NCBI GenBank assembly: GCA_033239525.1
Contig: BSYO01000022.1
Coordinates: forward strand, 12,348,923 to 12,412,922
Direction of reading: 5' to 3'
Source of the DNA: Nepenthes gracilis
Taxonomy: Eukaryota > Streptophyta > Magnoliopsida > Caryophyllales > Nepenthaceae
DNA: 64,000 nt
Shown here: positions 50,682 through 62,100 of the stretch, in pieces
How positions within the stretch are numbered: position 1 is the stretch's first letter
Layout: each line of letters begins with the position of its first letter
Made by a program: the position numbers and the translations under genes
Notes under the pieces: model-generated
Told to the model about the DNA's origin: nothing
Databases searched by the model: none
Seen by the model: the letters and a program-made list of their open reading frames with translations, nothing else

Positions 50682-51499
50682 TGTTGGGTTCAACTCGGGA
50701 ATGGGTCAAGAGCAGCAAAGCCCAAGCCCCCGTGAAGCCCAAAGAGTCCTGGCAAGCAGCCCACGTGGCGCCCCAGAGAAGTTGCCAAAGAGCGCATCTC
50801 CGCAACCAACTAAGGCGACTGCAGATGGTAGGGGTCAGCCCAGAGGATGCCAGCCAATTGGGAACAAGGTCAACGTTGGCCAGCTGTAGCGTGTGCCCCT
50901 CGATAGCCTTTCAGCCAATCCAACCAAGGACAAACGAATCTGTGCCAGTCACACTTAGCAACGGTTCCCGCGCCACCACAAAACAACAACTGATACTGTT
51001 GGCCACCGCCAGCGGTCAACGGTCGGTGAATCTCGGCTTACCACATATCGGAGACTCTCGCGCCCAAGGTCCTCCGCCATGGAGCTTACAAATATCCCTT
51101 CCTTCAACGTGGAAAGGGGATCCTCAATCTATCGAAGATGATTGATCTTAAAGCCTCCATCGAGCAACCTAAGTGAGCCACTCCCTACAATACAAACCAA
51201 GGAGATTAGCCTCCTGCAATCATTCAACGCACATTACATCTTTGCATCCTCACATCCCCTACCGCATTTTTACTTACACTCCTACATCTTTTCGTTATTA
51301 GGGAAAGATTTTTGAGTTGAAAGTCGGAATATTTTCGGTGGAAGAACATTCCGCCGACCATTGACCTCTTGTTTGTAACTTGTGTTGTGTAGGGCTCAAG
51401 CTGAGGAGAGTGGAGACAAGATTCGTTCGAAATTTGATCTAATTGTGGAATCCAGAGACTCTCTAATCCGCCAAAGAACCCGAACCCAGGGATGCAACA
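50682..51499 (+). repeat. 3' LTR of the Tat-type element
   Basis: 818 bp, TGTTGGGTTCAAC...GATGCAACA, matching 25175-25993. A purine-rich 'catgtggggttag' precedes it. The 197-codon frame crossing its start (50552-51145) has no domain and is not conserved in the 5' LTR. Confidence 0.92.
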
Positions 51500-51503
51500 T
51501 TAA

Positions 51504-51785
51504 TAGATAAATTTTAAATTTTTTTAAAAAACTATCTAAATGGGTATTTAATTTTTATTATTAGATTAAATATTTAAAGGATATTAATATTATAAAAATA
51601 AATCTACAAAACATACTACATATAATTTTGTATACCTTTCAATTAGCACTATTAAATTTTTATTTGATAATAAAAATTAAAGATGTATTGAAATAATCAC
51701 ATTTAAAGAATATATAGTCCCGAAATTCCTCAAAGAATGATAAATATATTCAATGGTTGCAGGTCCATTAAATTTACCCAAGTGT
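51504..51785. repeat. Right copy of the duplicated flank, part 2
   Basis: Collinear with about 815-1100 ('aaaaataaatctacaaaa(a/c)atactac', 'gcaggtccattaaattt'). It continues the sequence that stopped at 25174. Confidence 0.82.
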
Positions 51786-53391
51786 GTGTGAAGTGATTTT
51801 GACTTTCCTTTGTTTTTGTCTGTTTAAGTTTCACTAAGTGGGGTTGATCCTTTAGAAAGATGCCCTTCAGAAATTATGTCTAATTGGGATTTGCTTTGAA
51901 TTTGTGTGAAGTGATTTCTTAAAAAGATACAACTATAACAATAAAATCTTAATTTCACGAAGTAGGATGACTTTAGGAAGATGACCTTCAGAAATCAAGT
52001 CTAATTGGGATTTTCTTGCTGTTTTACACTATTTGAATGTGTGAAGTTGGTTTGACTTTGCTGCATTTCTTGCCGTCTGAAAAGATACTGCAACAACAAC
52101 AAATCATCGAGTTTCAGTAAGTGGAGTTGACTCTTTAGAGAGATTTCTTGCCACTTCTTGTGAATTTGTTGTGGAAGTTAGAAGATTTGAGATCATTCAA
52201 CCTCCTATCCAAACATCTTTTAAAAAGTCTCATGCACTTGAATTTGTTGCCTCCAAAGGCACACTAAAAAACTTGCTGGTATCCATCATTTGATACAACA
52301 CTCAGAAATATGCTCTAGGACTTTCACTGGTCTAGCCTTAGAATTGTCAAAAAAAAAAAAAAAAGTTCTATTCCTCAATAGCATCCATTTTCTTGATCGG
52401 ATCATCCTCAAAAAATACATTATTAATTGGCAAATCCCTGAACATCCGTCATTAACCACAATTGTCAAAAGCTCTAAATTGACCCCGTCCTCTAGAACCA
52501 TAAAAACTGTCAAAGTAACGACAATATCCAAATAAGAATCAACACCACATATGAATTAGTTCACAAACTATTCTCACAATCGAAGTAATCGTTTCCATCA
52601 AAGTCACTAAATCATCCCTCCGTGTATAGAACAATTTTGTGCAAGTTCAAATCGAAATCCAATCGAAATTGTATGGATCGAAATCCAACTAAGAAATTGT
52701 ATGTATGGAAATCGCAAGAGCCAACTTAACATAAAATTGTATCAAATCGAAATCCAAGTGGAGCTAGAAAACAGAAAACATAAAAAGCTCACAGGCAAAT
52801 GCTAGTGTGGATCAAATCGATTCAAAACGATTAATTCCAAACGAAAGTATCACGTACCTCAACTTCGAACAGATGCTCAATCGGAATGCGAAAATAGCAG
52901 AGAGAGAAGCGTATGGTTTCGAGGGAGTGCGGCTGCGAGAGAGGATTTCGAGATAAAGGGAAGTTAGGGTTTCAAGATAGGGAAGATTGGCTGTGAGAGA
53001 GAGAAGGTAGGTTTTCGAGAGAGGGAGGATTGGCTTCGAGAGAGAAGAGAAGATATTGTGGCGAGAGAAGGTAGGTTTTCGAGAGAGGATTGGCTTCGAG
53101 ATAGGGTTTTGAGAGGGAAGGACGTCTGCGAGGAGAAAGTGGCGAGAGAGTGGCCGTGGCTTTGGAGGGCAAATTTGAAATATTTAAAATATTGTGTGGG
53201 AATACTTTTTCCTTCTTAACCGGGAATAAAAAAACTACTATTACTAATGAATAGTTATTTCTTATAATTAGAGAATAACTATTCCTTCGGGAATTATTAT
53301 TCCTAGGTAAAATGCAACCAAACGGTGAATTATTATTCCACTGAGAATAAGGAGGAAATAAAATTTCTATTCCCTCCAACCAAACATACCA
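51786..53391 (-). mobile_element. 1.6 kb insertion with internal repeats and a captured 5'UTR-like segment
   Basis: It lies between blocks that are only 24 bp apart in the left flank copy (around 1105-1128). 51786-52160 carries about three diverged repeats of roughly 120-130 bp. On the minus strand 53170-52857 looks like a plant gene leader: CT-rich with repeated 'tctcgaaa(a)cc(c)ta' and a possible splice donor 'gag|gtacgtg' (about 52858). The right end reads inward as 'ggtatgtttggttgg', as seen at ends of some plant DNA transposons. I cannot assign a class: it may be a gene-capturing DNA element. The 153-codon minus frame is not credible as a protein. Confidence 0.5.
52911..53130 (-). repeat. 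Degenerate minisatellite in the captured leader
   Basis: Repeats of 'gaggattggcttcgaga' and 'gaaggtaggttttcgaga' recur every 50-60 bp on the plus strand. Confidence 0.65.
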
Positions 53392-53670
53392 TAAGTACTT
53401 ATCATGGAATTGAAGATTAATGCCCATGAGCACTCAATTATTTCGGCCTTAAAACCTCTCCCGATCGGTTATTATTGCACCCTAGTTTTCTTTTTCTCAG
53501 TAACCTTCAATTTTTTTATCTTGGCATGTACGGCATGACATTTCAAACCCAACACGGGTGCAACTCATATTATAAAATAAAATATTTAGATGATAATTTT
53601 AAAATTTTTACCTTTTATAAAATATAATATTTTATCTATTTATTTATATTAATATATATAAATAAATAAG
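53392..53670. repeat. Right copy of the duplicated flank, part 3
   Basis: Matches about 1129-1425 ('acttatcatggaattgaaga', 'ggttattattgcaccctag', 'gggtgcaactcatattataa'), lacking the ATT-rich run of the left copy. Confidence 0.82.
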
Positions 53671-53675
53671 GTATT

Positions 53676-54745
53676 TAATAGGTTTAGCAACTCTGTGAGC
53701 CAATTTAGAAATGAGTTCAGCCATATGTAAAGAAGAGCGAAGTCCAAAAGGCCTTGCGATAGGCCCATTCACAACTGACATATAATGGGCTAGTGGAGAT
53801 AGAGGTCGGCTAAGCCATTAGACAGCCCCTTACGGCTTAGCCAATTATGATACAAAAAGCCCTCCAATTCAATGGTGACAGCCTGGCTATTGCAGAAGGC
53901 ACCGATGTGACAAATGCCAGCCATTGGTAGCCAAGGCCAAGTTCAAAAAGGACAGCCATGCTTGCCTGCCTGTAGCAAAAAGGATGCTGTTGCTGCCATT
54001 GTCAGGGCTGCTACAACTGCTAGTTGGCTTAACAAATCACTTGTCGGAATTAACTAATAAGTGTTGGTAAGGACCACTCACGATCGCACCACGACTATAA
54101 GGCGACAACTGACACGTTGGTCATGACTATCGTTTGGATAGGTCGCGAATCCTGGGTAAAACACCGTCGCAAGCCTTGGTACCAATGTCATTTCTGTGAA
54201 GTATTATAAATACTCTTTGCCATCACTGGAGAAGGGGAGATCCCAAATGGGTATACAAGAGTTTAGAAAGAATTAAATTCTCTTTCGATCTCATGGCTCT
54301 TTCCCTCTCTCTCTCTCTTTAGCTTTCAAAACCGCTCCTTGTTGAGTGCATTATTAAAGCTTAGCCCTCTGCTAAGTTTCAAAATCGCTCCACATTAAGC
54401 ACATCATGGAGCTTAGCCCTCTGTTAGCACTTAGTGTTGCTTCCCATTGAACGCACTCTCAAAGCTCAATCATCCACAAAACTCACTTTTCCCCACATAA
54501 GTGCATTAATGCATTTTTTTATATCCTTCTTATATATTTTTATCCGTCGGAAAAGATTTTTAATTTGATTATCGGAAGATTAATCGGGGAGTAAGTCCCG
54601 TAATCCTCTTACTTTTTATTCATTGCTGTGGTGTGTAGGACTTAGGTTAATAGAGATGGAGACTAAACCTGCTTGAGTTTGACCCGATGCGAAAGACCTA
54701 ATAACTCTCTAATTTATACAATAATTCGAATTCAAAAAAATATCA
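53676..54745 (+). mobile_element. Solo Tat-type LTR, TSD GTATT
   Basis: GTATT at 53671-53675 and 54746-54750 is a perfect TSD. The sequence follows the 25175-25993 LTR loosely: 'gacaactgacacgttgg', a TATA-like 'attataaatactc' near 54204-54216, 'gatttttaatttgattatcgg' and 'gtggtgtgtaggacttagg'. The left end is TAATAGG rather than TGTTGGG and the right end is CA. It lies about 1.4 kb upstream of the BOR start codon in the same orientation. Confidence 0.75.
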
Positions 54746-54750
54746 GTATT

Positions 54751-55676
54751 ATATTAAAATAAGTATGCAAAGGGTCGTTAAAAGTATTAATATTTAAAAG
54801 GTGCCGTGCCCCGGAGGCTGAAGGTGCTCCGGCCTTCGAGGATGTTTCATAGTGAAGTTCAAAGGTGAGCCAACTGGATCTGAACTGGCTGGGACCGGAT
54901 TCTGCGCCCATAATTAATAATATACGATACTCCATTATTTTAGCAGCTTGCATTCAGAGGTGCAGTGGTGGCTTTTTGCTTTTCCGATTTCATCGTATCT
55001 CATATTTCTGTCAATGGAGACGTAAATAAATACAAGTTGCCGGGAGAAATTGTTTCTCATCATTTTATTTAGTGCATATAAAAAGAGTTTTATTCAAATG
55101 AAAAGGCCTTTTTTCAAATGATAAAATACAAGCCGTGAAATTTACGAGGTGATTTTTGAGTAATATAGAATAAAATGGCGCATTATTTTGCAAACTTTTA
55201 GGCCAAATTATTTTAGTTCTTACGAATCATCCTTGTTCATGTTATGTTGGAACGCTCAGTGTTTTACAGATTTTATGCAGAGATCAAAGCTGCATAATCA
55301 TCAGCTCTGGCTGTGAGCTAAGTGCATATATTTAACTGACTTAATTGACAGTATATTCAATGTTTACCGAGCTGAATCATGGACCCAGAGTCAAATTCTT
55401 AAGCGATTCTCAGAATTATGCTTTGCTTACGTTTCTTTATGTATATTCCGCTTTCCCCAGTTCGTCACTACCCGGAAGCTTTTTTAATGCAAGCAATTTA
55501 TCTGTTTATTTGCCTCAGCAAAATAGGCATTCGCTTTTGTTTTAATACAACAATTATACACTGGTATTTTTACACAGACGGAGAGCAATGACAAGATGTT
55601 TCACTGTCATTCGTTGTTGACCTGCATTGCTCTCTGCATCAAATCCACAGTGCTTTTCACTCCCTTTTGAATTGCT
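54751..55676 (+). other. Upstream region of the BOR gene, no feature identified
   Basis: AT-rich with a short GC-richer patch at 54790-54910. No gene or transposon end was recognised. Short frames here lack support. Confidence 0.4.
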
Positions 55677-56143
55677 GTATATATTTGGAGCTTTCCTCCC
55701 TACTTCCACATTGCTGTGCCAGCTGAATCCCCTCAAACACCGGCAAAAGGTGAGGGAGTCCTCAGCCGGTATTGTGTCCTCCTTAAGACACTGAATTACG
55801 TGATCTTGTATCTCTCATTGGACTTTGGCCACTTTCTCCGATTCCCAGCCGGTCGAATCCATCTGAGCTTCTACATCTCAGCCCATATTTCTCATTTGAC
55901 AGCCGTCCCGGTTGATTTTTCCCATCACTTTAGACTGAATACTCGTAATCTTGAGATCATGGGATTTATGGGCAGTGTGCCAGTGGTATTGGAATAGCAT
56001 TTCAGTTTGTAAAAGCACTAATTTCTCAATATCCAATGATGTGATCTCTTCTCCGTTTTAGTTGTTGGATCCTCGTATATCGTGAGGATTTATTGTATAA
56101 TTGTCTTGTTAAGGAGATTTCCATTCCTTCGATTTTGGAAAAT
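55677..56143 (+). promoter_or_regulatory. Candidate BOR core promoter, 5' leader and leader intron
   Basis: A TATA-like 'tatatattt' at 55677-55685 would place transcription start near 55705-55715. 'gcaaaag|gtgaggg' (donor after 55749) and 'ttctccgttttag' (acceptor ending 56061) would define a 312-bp leader intron. That leaves a spliced leader of about 125 nt with no upstream AUG. If the intron is retained, ATGATGTGA at 56036-56044 adds a minimal AUG-stop upstream frame. All of this is inferred from signals only. Confidence 0.35.
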
Positions 56144-59100
56144 ATGGATGAGTCGTTTGTTCCTTTTGGAGGAATACAGAAGGACCTCAAAGGCAGATTA
56201 TTGTGCTACAAGCAGGATTGGACTGGTGGCTTCAAGGCAGGCTTCAGGTATATTGCACTTGCCATGTTTTGCTTCAAGACGGTCATAATTTTTGTTTTTG
56301 TAGATAAAATGTTTATATAGTGGAGTTATTTTTCAGGATTTTGGCTCCTACCACATACATATTTTTTGCTTCTGCAATTCCTGTAATTTCTTTTGGAGAA
56401 CAGTTGGAGAGAAATACAGGTGTTTGAATTTTTTTTTACTGTTATTCATTTTTGTCAATTTGCTGGTGAAAGTGCACTTTGAGATTATGTAGCGAATTCC
56501 CTATCAATTGGGCTACAGTTTTTGGTACTTATATATTTCAATATGATGATCACAGATGGAGTTCTCACTGCAGTTCAAACCTTGGCCTCAACTGCCCTTT
56601 GTGGTATTATTCACTCAATCATCGGAGGGCAACCTTTGCTGATTCTGGGAGTTGCAGAACCTACAGTGATCATGTATACATTCATGTTCAATTTTGCAAA
56701 AGACAGGCCAGATTTGGGTCGGAATCTGTTCCTAGCTTGGACCGGCTGGTGAGATTATAGCTGTAGAATTTTTGAGAAAATGATGAGTTTATTGGTTTGT
56801 GACCCATTAATTGACTGTTTTATAGTTTGAGTTTATTTCTATTTTTATGTAGTTTTACAATCAATCAAAATCATATATATAATATATGGATCTGAATCCT
56901 GTTGACAGTGTAAAGTGGAACTTATGGTGTAAAATATATTACAGGGTATGCGTATGGACATCAGCATTGCTGTTCTTGTTGGCTATCCTCGGAGCATGCT
57001 CCATCATTAATAGATTCACCCGCTTGGCTGGTGAATTGTTTGGTCTTCTTATTGCAATGCTCTTCATGCAGCAAGCCATTAAGGTAAAGTAATAGTTCTA
57101 ATTAAACCAGTAAAAAAAAAAAAAGGAAGTGAAATAGTTTAATCCATCTTTTATTTTCCTGCATAGGGTGTAGCTCTGCAAGATACATGGTCAAACCTTT
57201 TAGCTTAACAAACGTTGGTAGAAGTGCAAATAATTGAAGGAAAATTTAAAGGAATTTGTTTGACCTATTTGGCATCTAATTGTGTCCCTGTTCGATGCGG
57301 CATTTCTGAAGATTATTCTTCTCAGCTTATTCACTCTGTTCCTTAACTTGCTTGTTTGTTATTTAAGGGTTTAGTGGATGAGTTCAGCATTCCCATGGGA
57401 GAGAACCCAAAGTTGATAGAGTATATACCTTCTTGGAGGTTTGCAAATGGTATGTTTGCTTTGGTCCTGTCATTTGGCCTCATGCTTACAGCACTAAGAA
57501 GCCGAAAAGCAAGATCCTGGCGGTATGGGTCTGGTAAGCATGCATCTTCCTACTTCACTACTTGAACAAAGAACCAATCATCAGATCAAGGATATAAATC
57601 CCATGTATGTAGTGTCTAGTATTCATCATCTAAGAAAACTACTCTTCTGCTAAAAATGAAATATTCCCTAGAAATTTTCGCTCAACCATTTGTATCTTCC
57701 CCCTTTCACCCATACGATTGAAAAAAAATCAAAGTCTAAACTTTGCTACTAGGATTGACCTGTTGGGATTACTCCAGTGTAGGAAATTTCTGGAGAGAAA
57801 TTCCGGAGTGGAATTTTCCAAAATGAATTTTTCGAAGTGAAAGTTAACCGGAATTTTTGGGAGCGAATGTTGACCGGAAAATTTCGGAATGAAGATTGAC
57901 CAGCTGAGAAAGACCATGGGGTATGCATTTTGTCAGGTTTGGGGCAAAATGTTCAGTTGCGCCATTTTGCCCGGTTACGCCATTTTGCTAGGTTTGGGCA
58001 AAATGGCTAGTTTGCACAAATGGCTAAAATAATTGGCAAGAAGGCAAAATGGCCAGTTGTGTGGTTTTGGCCAGTTTGAAGTATTATGGACTAAGGACTC
58101 TAAAGCGAAAATTCGATGACTTGGTCAACTCCTGGAAACTGCAACCGAAAAAGTTAGTCACCTACAATATCTATGCAATCAGGCTTTTCAAAAAGGAAGT
58201 TGATTCTTAGAACTGACACCTGATTGGTTTAGCAGGTCAATTTCTCCCGACAGAGTGGCAATTAGCAGAGTTGGTAGTAGGTTGTAGAGTTGGTGCAGGT
58301 TTTGGTCACACGCAACCAGTCTATTGGCTGACCGTCTCCTGGCAAAATTTGTATTTATATATATATGCATGCTGGGCATGCAAGCGATGTGTAGAAGAGT
58401 GTAGTGAGAAAAGAAAATCGTAAGAGAAAATTGTTTTCTTACTGTTATTTTGTTTTCAGCTCTTCGAGGGATTTTTGTAGCCAAAGGGGTTTCTGTAACA
58501 ATCTTCATATAGTGAAATTTGTTTGTAAACTAAGTGTTTTGTGGGTTTTTTCTCTTATTTTAGAAGAAGGCTTTCCACGTAAAAATTTGTATTGCTCTCT
58601 TCCTCACAGTCCTCCATCTTGTGTGTGTTTTTGTGCATTTATTCAAATCTGCCCTGTGTTGTCCAACCGGCCAATATCCTCATTTTTTTTTTCCTAATAA
58701 GTGGTATCAGAGAAAAATTCTTTGGCCGGTGTTACACTTTGCTGAAATCAATGGAAGTAGAAAGCAAGATGATTTGCTTAAACGGCCCCAATTATGACAC
58801 TTGGTAGAGCAATATATTAGATCTCTTGCTTGTCAAGTTGATGCATCTTCCGGTGTTCGCCACTCAAAAGCTTGAGGCGAAATCGGAAAAGAAATGGTAT
58901 CTTGAGAACAGGCAAGTCTGCGGTTATATACGACAGTTTATAGATGATAGCGTGTATAACCACATTAGAAGTGAAACAAATGCCAAAGCGCTGTGGGAGA
59001 AATTAGAGACGCTCTATGCCTCTTAAATTGGCAACAATAAGATTTATCACATGATGAAACAAATGCAAGTACAGTACAAGGACGGCTTGTCCGTTGCAAA

Positions 59101-62100
59101 TCATTTGAACGAGTTTCAAGAATGTGTGGACCAGTCGAATGGTATCGGTATTAAATTTGAGGACGAAGTACTAGACTTGTGGCTCCTAGCAACTCTGCCA
59201 AACTCATGGGAGGTGATTCGAATTATTGTTGCCAACATTGCTCCAAATGGTATTGTGATGCTGGAGATAACCAAAGGAGCTGTGCTGAATAAGGAAATGA
59301 GACGATGATCACAAGGGACCTCCACCTCTCAGCACTTCGAGGTACTCTTGACTGAGTCAGGGGAAATGAGTAAAGGCCGCAGTCCAAAGTTTGAAGAAAA
59401 GGACCGGAGGAAGTCCCAATCAAGGTATCAAAACATGAAATGCCATTATTGTAAAAAGAAGGGCCACATTAAGAAATATTATTAGAAGTGGAAGCATAAG
59501 AATGCAGAAAAGGAGAGCAAAGGCGAAAAGGGACGAGGTGAGAAAAAAGCCTTGGTCTCAGTTGTTACTAGAGGAGGTGATCTCCTGTTTACTTGTGAAG
59601 TCAATGACGTTGTTAAACTAGCCTAGTAGGAAACTAATTGTGTGGTGCATACTGGTGCATCCATCCACGTCATATCAAGAAAAGGACTCTTTACATTTTA
59701 CACTCCAGGTGACTTTGGAGTGTTGAAGATGGGAAACATGGAGATATCTAGAGTTGTTAGTCACTGTGATGTGTCTCTCGTCACCAATAATAGAACTCGA
59801 CTGCATTTGAGGGACGTCCTACATATTCCTGACATTTGGATGAATATTATCTTAGCAGGTAGACTTGGGGACGATGACTTTTGTAATATCTTTTGTGAAG
59901 GGGCATATAAATTGACTAGAGGTTCCCTGATAGTTGCCAGAGAGAGAAAGATGTCTGGTCTTTATGTGTTGTAGGCCTCTACTGAGGCAGGAGAGGTCAA
60001 TGTTACTAATGGTGTGGAGTCTCCTAATTTATGGCACCGAAGGTTCGGCCACATGAACGAGGAAGAAATGTGTCATCTGGCTAAGAAGGGCCTTGTCCCA
60101 AGCATGAAGGAGACAGGCTGAATATTTGTCCTCATTGTATGGCGAGGAAGTAGAGGAGAGTCTCTTTCTGAGAAGACTCATCCTTTAAAAAGTCCGAGTT
60201 GTTTGAGCTTATTCACACCGATGTTTGCGGACCATTTAAGGTGAAGCCCTTCGGGGGAGCACAATATTTTGTCTTGTACATTGATGATTGCTTGAAGAAG
60301 CTGTGAGTGTACCCACTCAAAACCAAGGATTAAGTCCTCGAAATATTTGAGCATTTTCACGCTGTAGTTGAACGTGAGATTGGAAGAAAGTTAAAGTGCA
60401 TCCAGAGTAACAATGGCGAAGAGTATATTGGGGCATTTGATATCTATTGTAGGTCACATGGCATTCAGTATCAAAAGACGCCACCAAAGATGCCGCAATT
60501 GAATGGCGTGGCTGAGCGGATAAACCTCACATTGATGGAGAAAGTCAAGTGCTTGCTGTCTGAAGCAAAACTCCCAGGATCATTTATGGAGAGGGTCAAG
60601 AGGATGGCAGCCTATGTTATAAATAGGTTGCCTAGTAGACCACTATATTGTGAAGTCCCGAAGATGTGGACCAGAAAGGAGCCGCTCTATGACCATCTTC
60701 GAGTATTTGGTTGTAAGGCCTTTATTCATATCCCGAAAGATGAGGAGACTAAAATGGAGCCAAAGACAATACAATGTGTCTTTCTGGGTTACAGGGAAGA
60801 TGAACTGTGATTTAGGTTTTATGACGAAATTAAAAAAGAAGCTTATCCGATCAAGAGACCTGGTCTTTGTTAAAAGAGACACCATTGAGGATATTGGCAA
60901 AGAGAAGAAGGCATTGTTTGATACCGACCGGACATATAAGACTGGTGTTGATATTGTTAGACTGGATAATGCCCCAGAAGCAACTGAGGTGAATGGTGAG
61001 GAAGCTATAACGCCAGATGAAGACGTGAATGACATCACTCCTTAGTTGGCCGAGAAAGTAACTGTTCGACATTTTTCAAGAGATCGACGACTATCTGTTC
61101 GTTTGTTCGCCAGTGAGTATATGTTACTCATTAATGGGGTGAATCGGAAGGCTTTAAGGAAGCGATTAAGGATGAACATAAAGAAAAATGATTGGAATCC
61201 ATGAAGGATGAGATAGGTTCATTATATGAGAATGATACATTCGAATTGGCTTAACCACTGAAGGAGAAGAGAGCCCTAAAGAATAAATAGGTCTTTAGGT
61301 TGAGGACTGAGGAAAATATTTCTCAACCGAGGTACATAGTAAGGCTGGTGGTGAAGGGCTTTAATCAACGTAAAGGGATTGACTTTAATGAAATCTTTGC
61401 ACCAGTAGTAAAAATGTCCTTCATATGCGCCTGGGTTTGAAGGTGGAGCAACTAGATGTACGAACAACATTCCTCTACGGTGACCTTGAGGAGAAAATTT
61501 ATATGGAGCAATCGGAGGAATTTCAGGTCAAAGGGAAAGAAGGATTGGTATGTTATCTGAAGAAAAGCCTGTACGGATTGAAACAGGCTCCACATCAATG
61601 GTACAAGAAGTTCAAGTCTATTATGATGGATTAAAAATACCAGAAGACTACTTTTGACTATTGCGTATTTGTTCAAAGGTTTTCAGATGATTACTTCGTC
61701 ATCATTCTCCTTTATGTGGATGACATGTTAATCATTAGACGAAATGATGTATGTATCAAAGAATTGAAGCAGCAGTTTGAACAATCGTTTGCCATGAAGG
61801 ACATGGGGCAGGTGAAGTAGATTCTAGGTATCAGAATATTTCACAACCGTAAGAACAAGAAACTCTGGCTGTCCTAAGAGAGCTATGTTGAGAAAATATT
61901 TCAACGGTTCAATATAAAGTCAAAGCCAGTGAGCACCCCACTGGCCAATCATTTTAGGCTGAGTAGTAGGCATTATCCGATCATACATATTCAGGAGGCC
62001 ATGAGAAGTGTGCCCTATTCTTCAGTAGTAGGAAGCTTGATGTATGCCATGGTGTGTACGAGGCCGAACATTGCACACGCAGTCGGCACTATTAGCAGAT

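Larger units (their letters stand above)
25175..51499 (+). mobile_element. Tat-type Ty3/gypsy retrotransposon, 26.3 kb including nested insertions; TSD ctaat/ttaat
   Basis: LTRs at 25175-25993 and 50682-51499 are direct repeats. Flanks ctaat (25170-25174) and ttaat (51500-51504) are a TSD with one C/T mismatch, and the homologous empty site at 790-830 supports both edges. 'ttggcgccatatgtggg' follows the 5' LTR, as is usual for Tat/Athila-group elements. Order: gag, RT, RNase H, second (archaeal-like) RNase H, integrase, tandem-repeat spacer, antisense module, 3' LTR. The second RNase H and the antisense frames are Tat-lineage traits. Removing the insertions at 33619-36332 and 38884-49410 leaves about 13 kb. 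Stops in every domain mark it as inactive. Confidence 0.85.

Noticed and set aside
50552..51145. 197-codon plus-strand frame
   Set aside because: It starts in element interior and runs into the Tat 3' LTR; the homologous 5' LTR does not keep the frame open, and no domain is visible.
52972..53433. 153-codon minus-strand frame
   Set aside because: Composed of transposon-end and repetitive leader-like sequence (Ser/Leu/Pro repeats); it crosses the insertion boundary.
55716..55997. 93-codon frame upstream of BOR as an extra N-terminal exon
   Set aside because: Not similar to any BOR N terminus, begins at a non-ATG codon, and contains the likely leader intron. The family start MDESFVPF is unambiguous.
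60643..61045. 131-codon minus-strand frame opposite the copia element
   Set aside because: Shadow of the integrase-RT linker coding strand.
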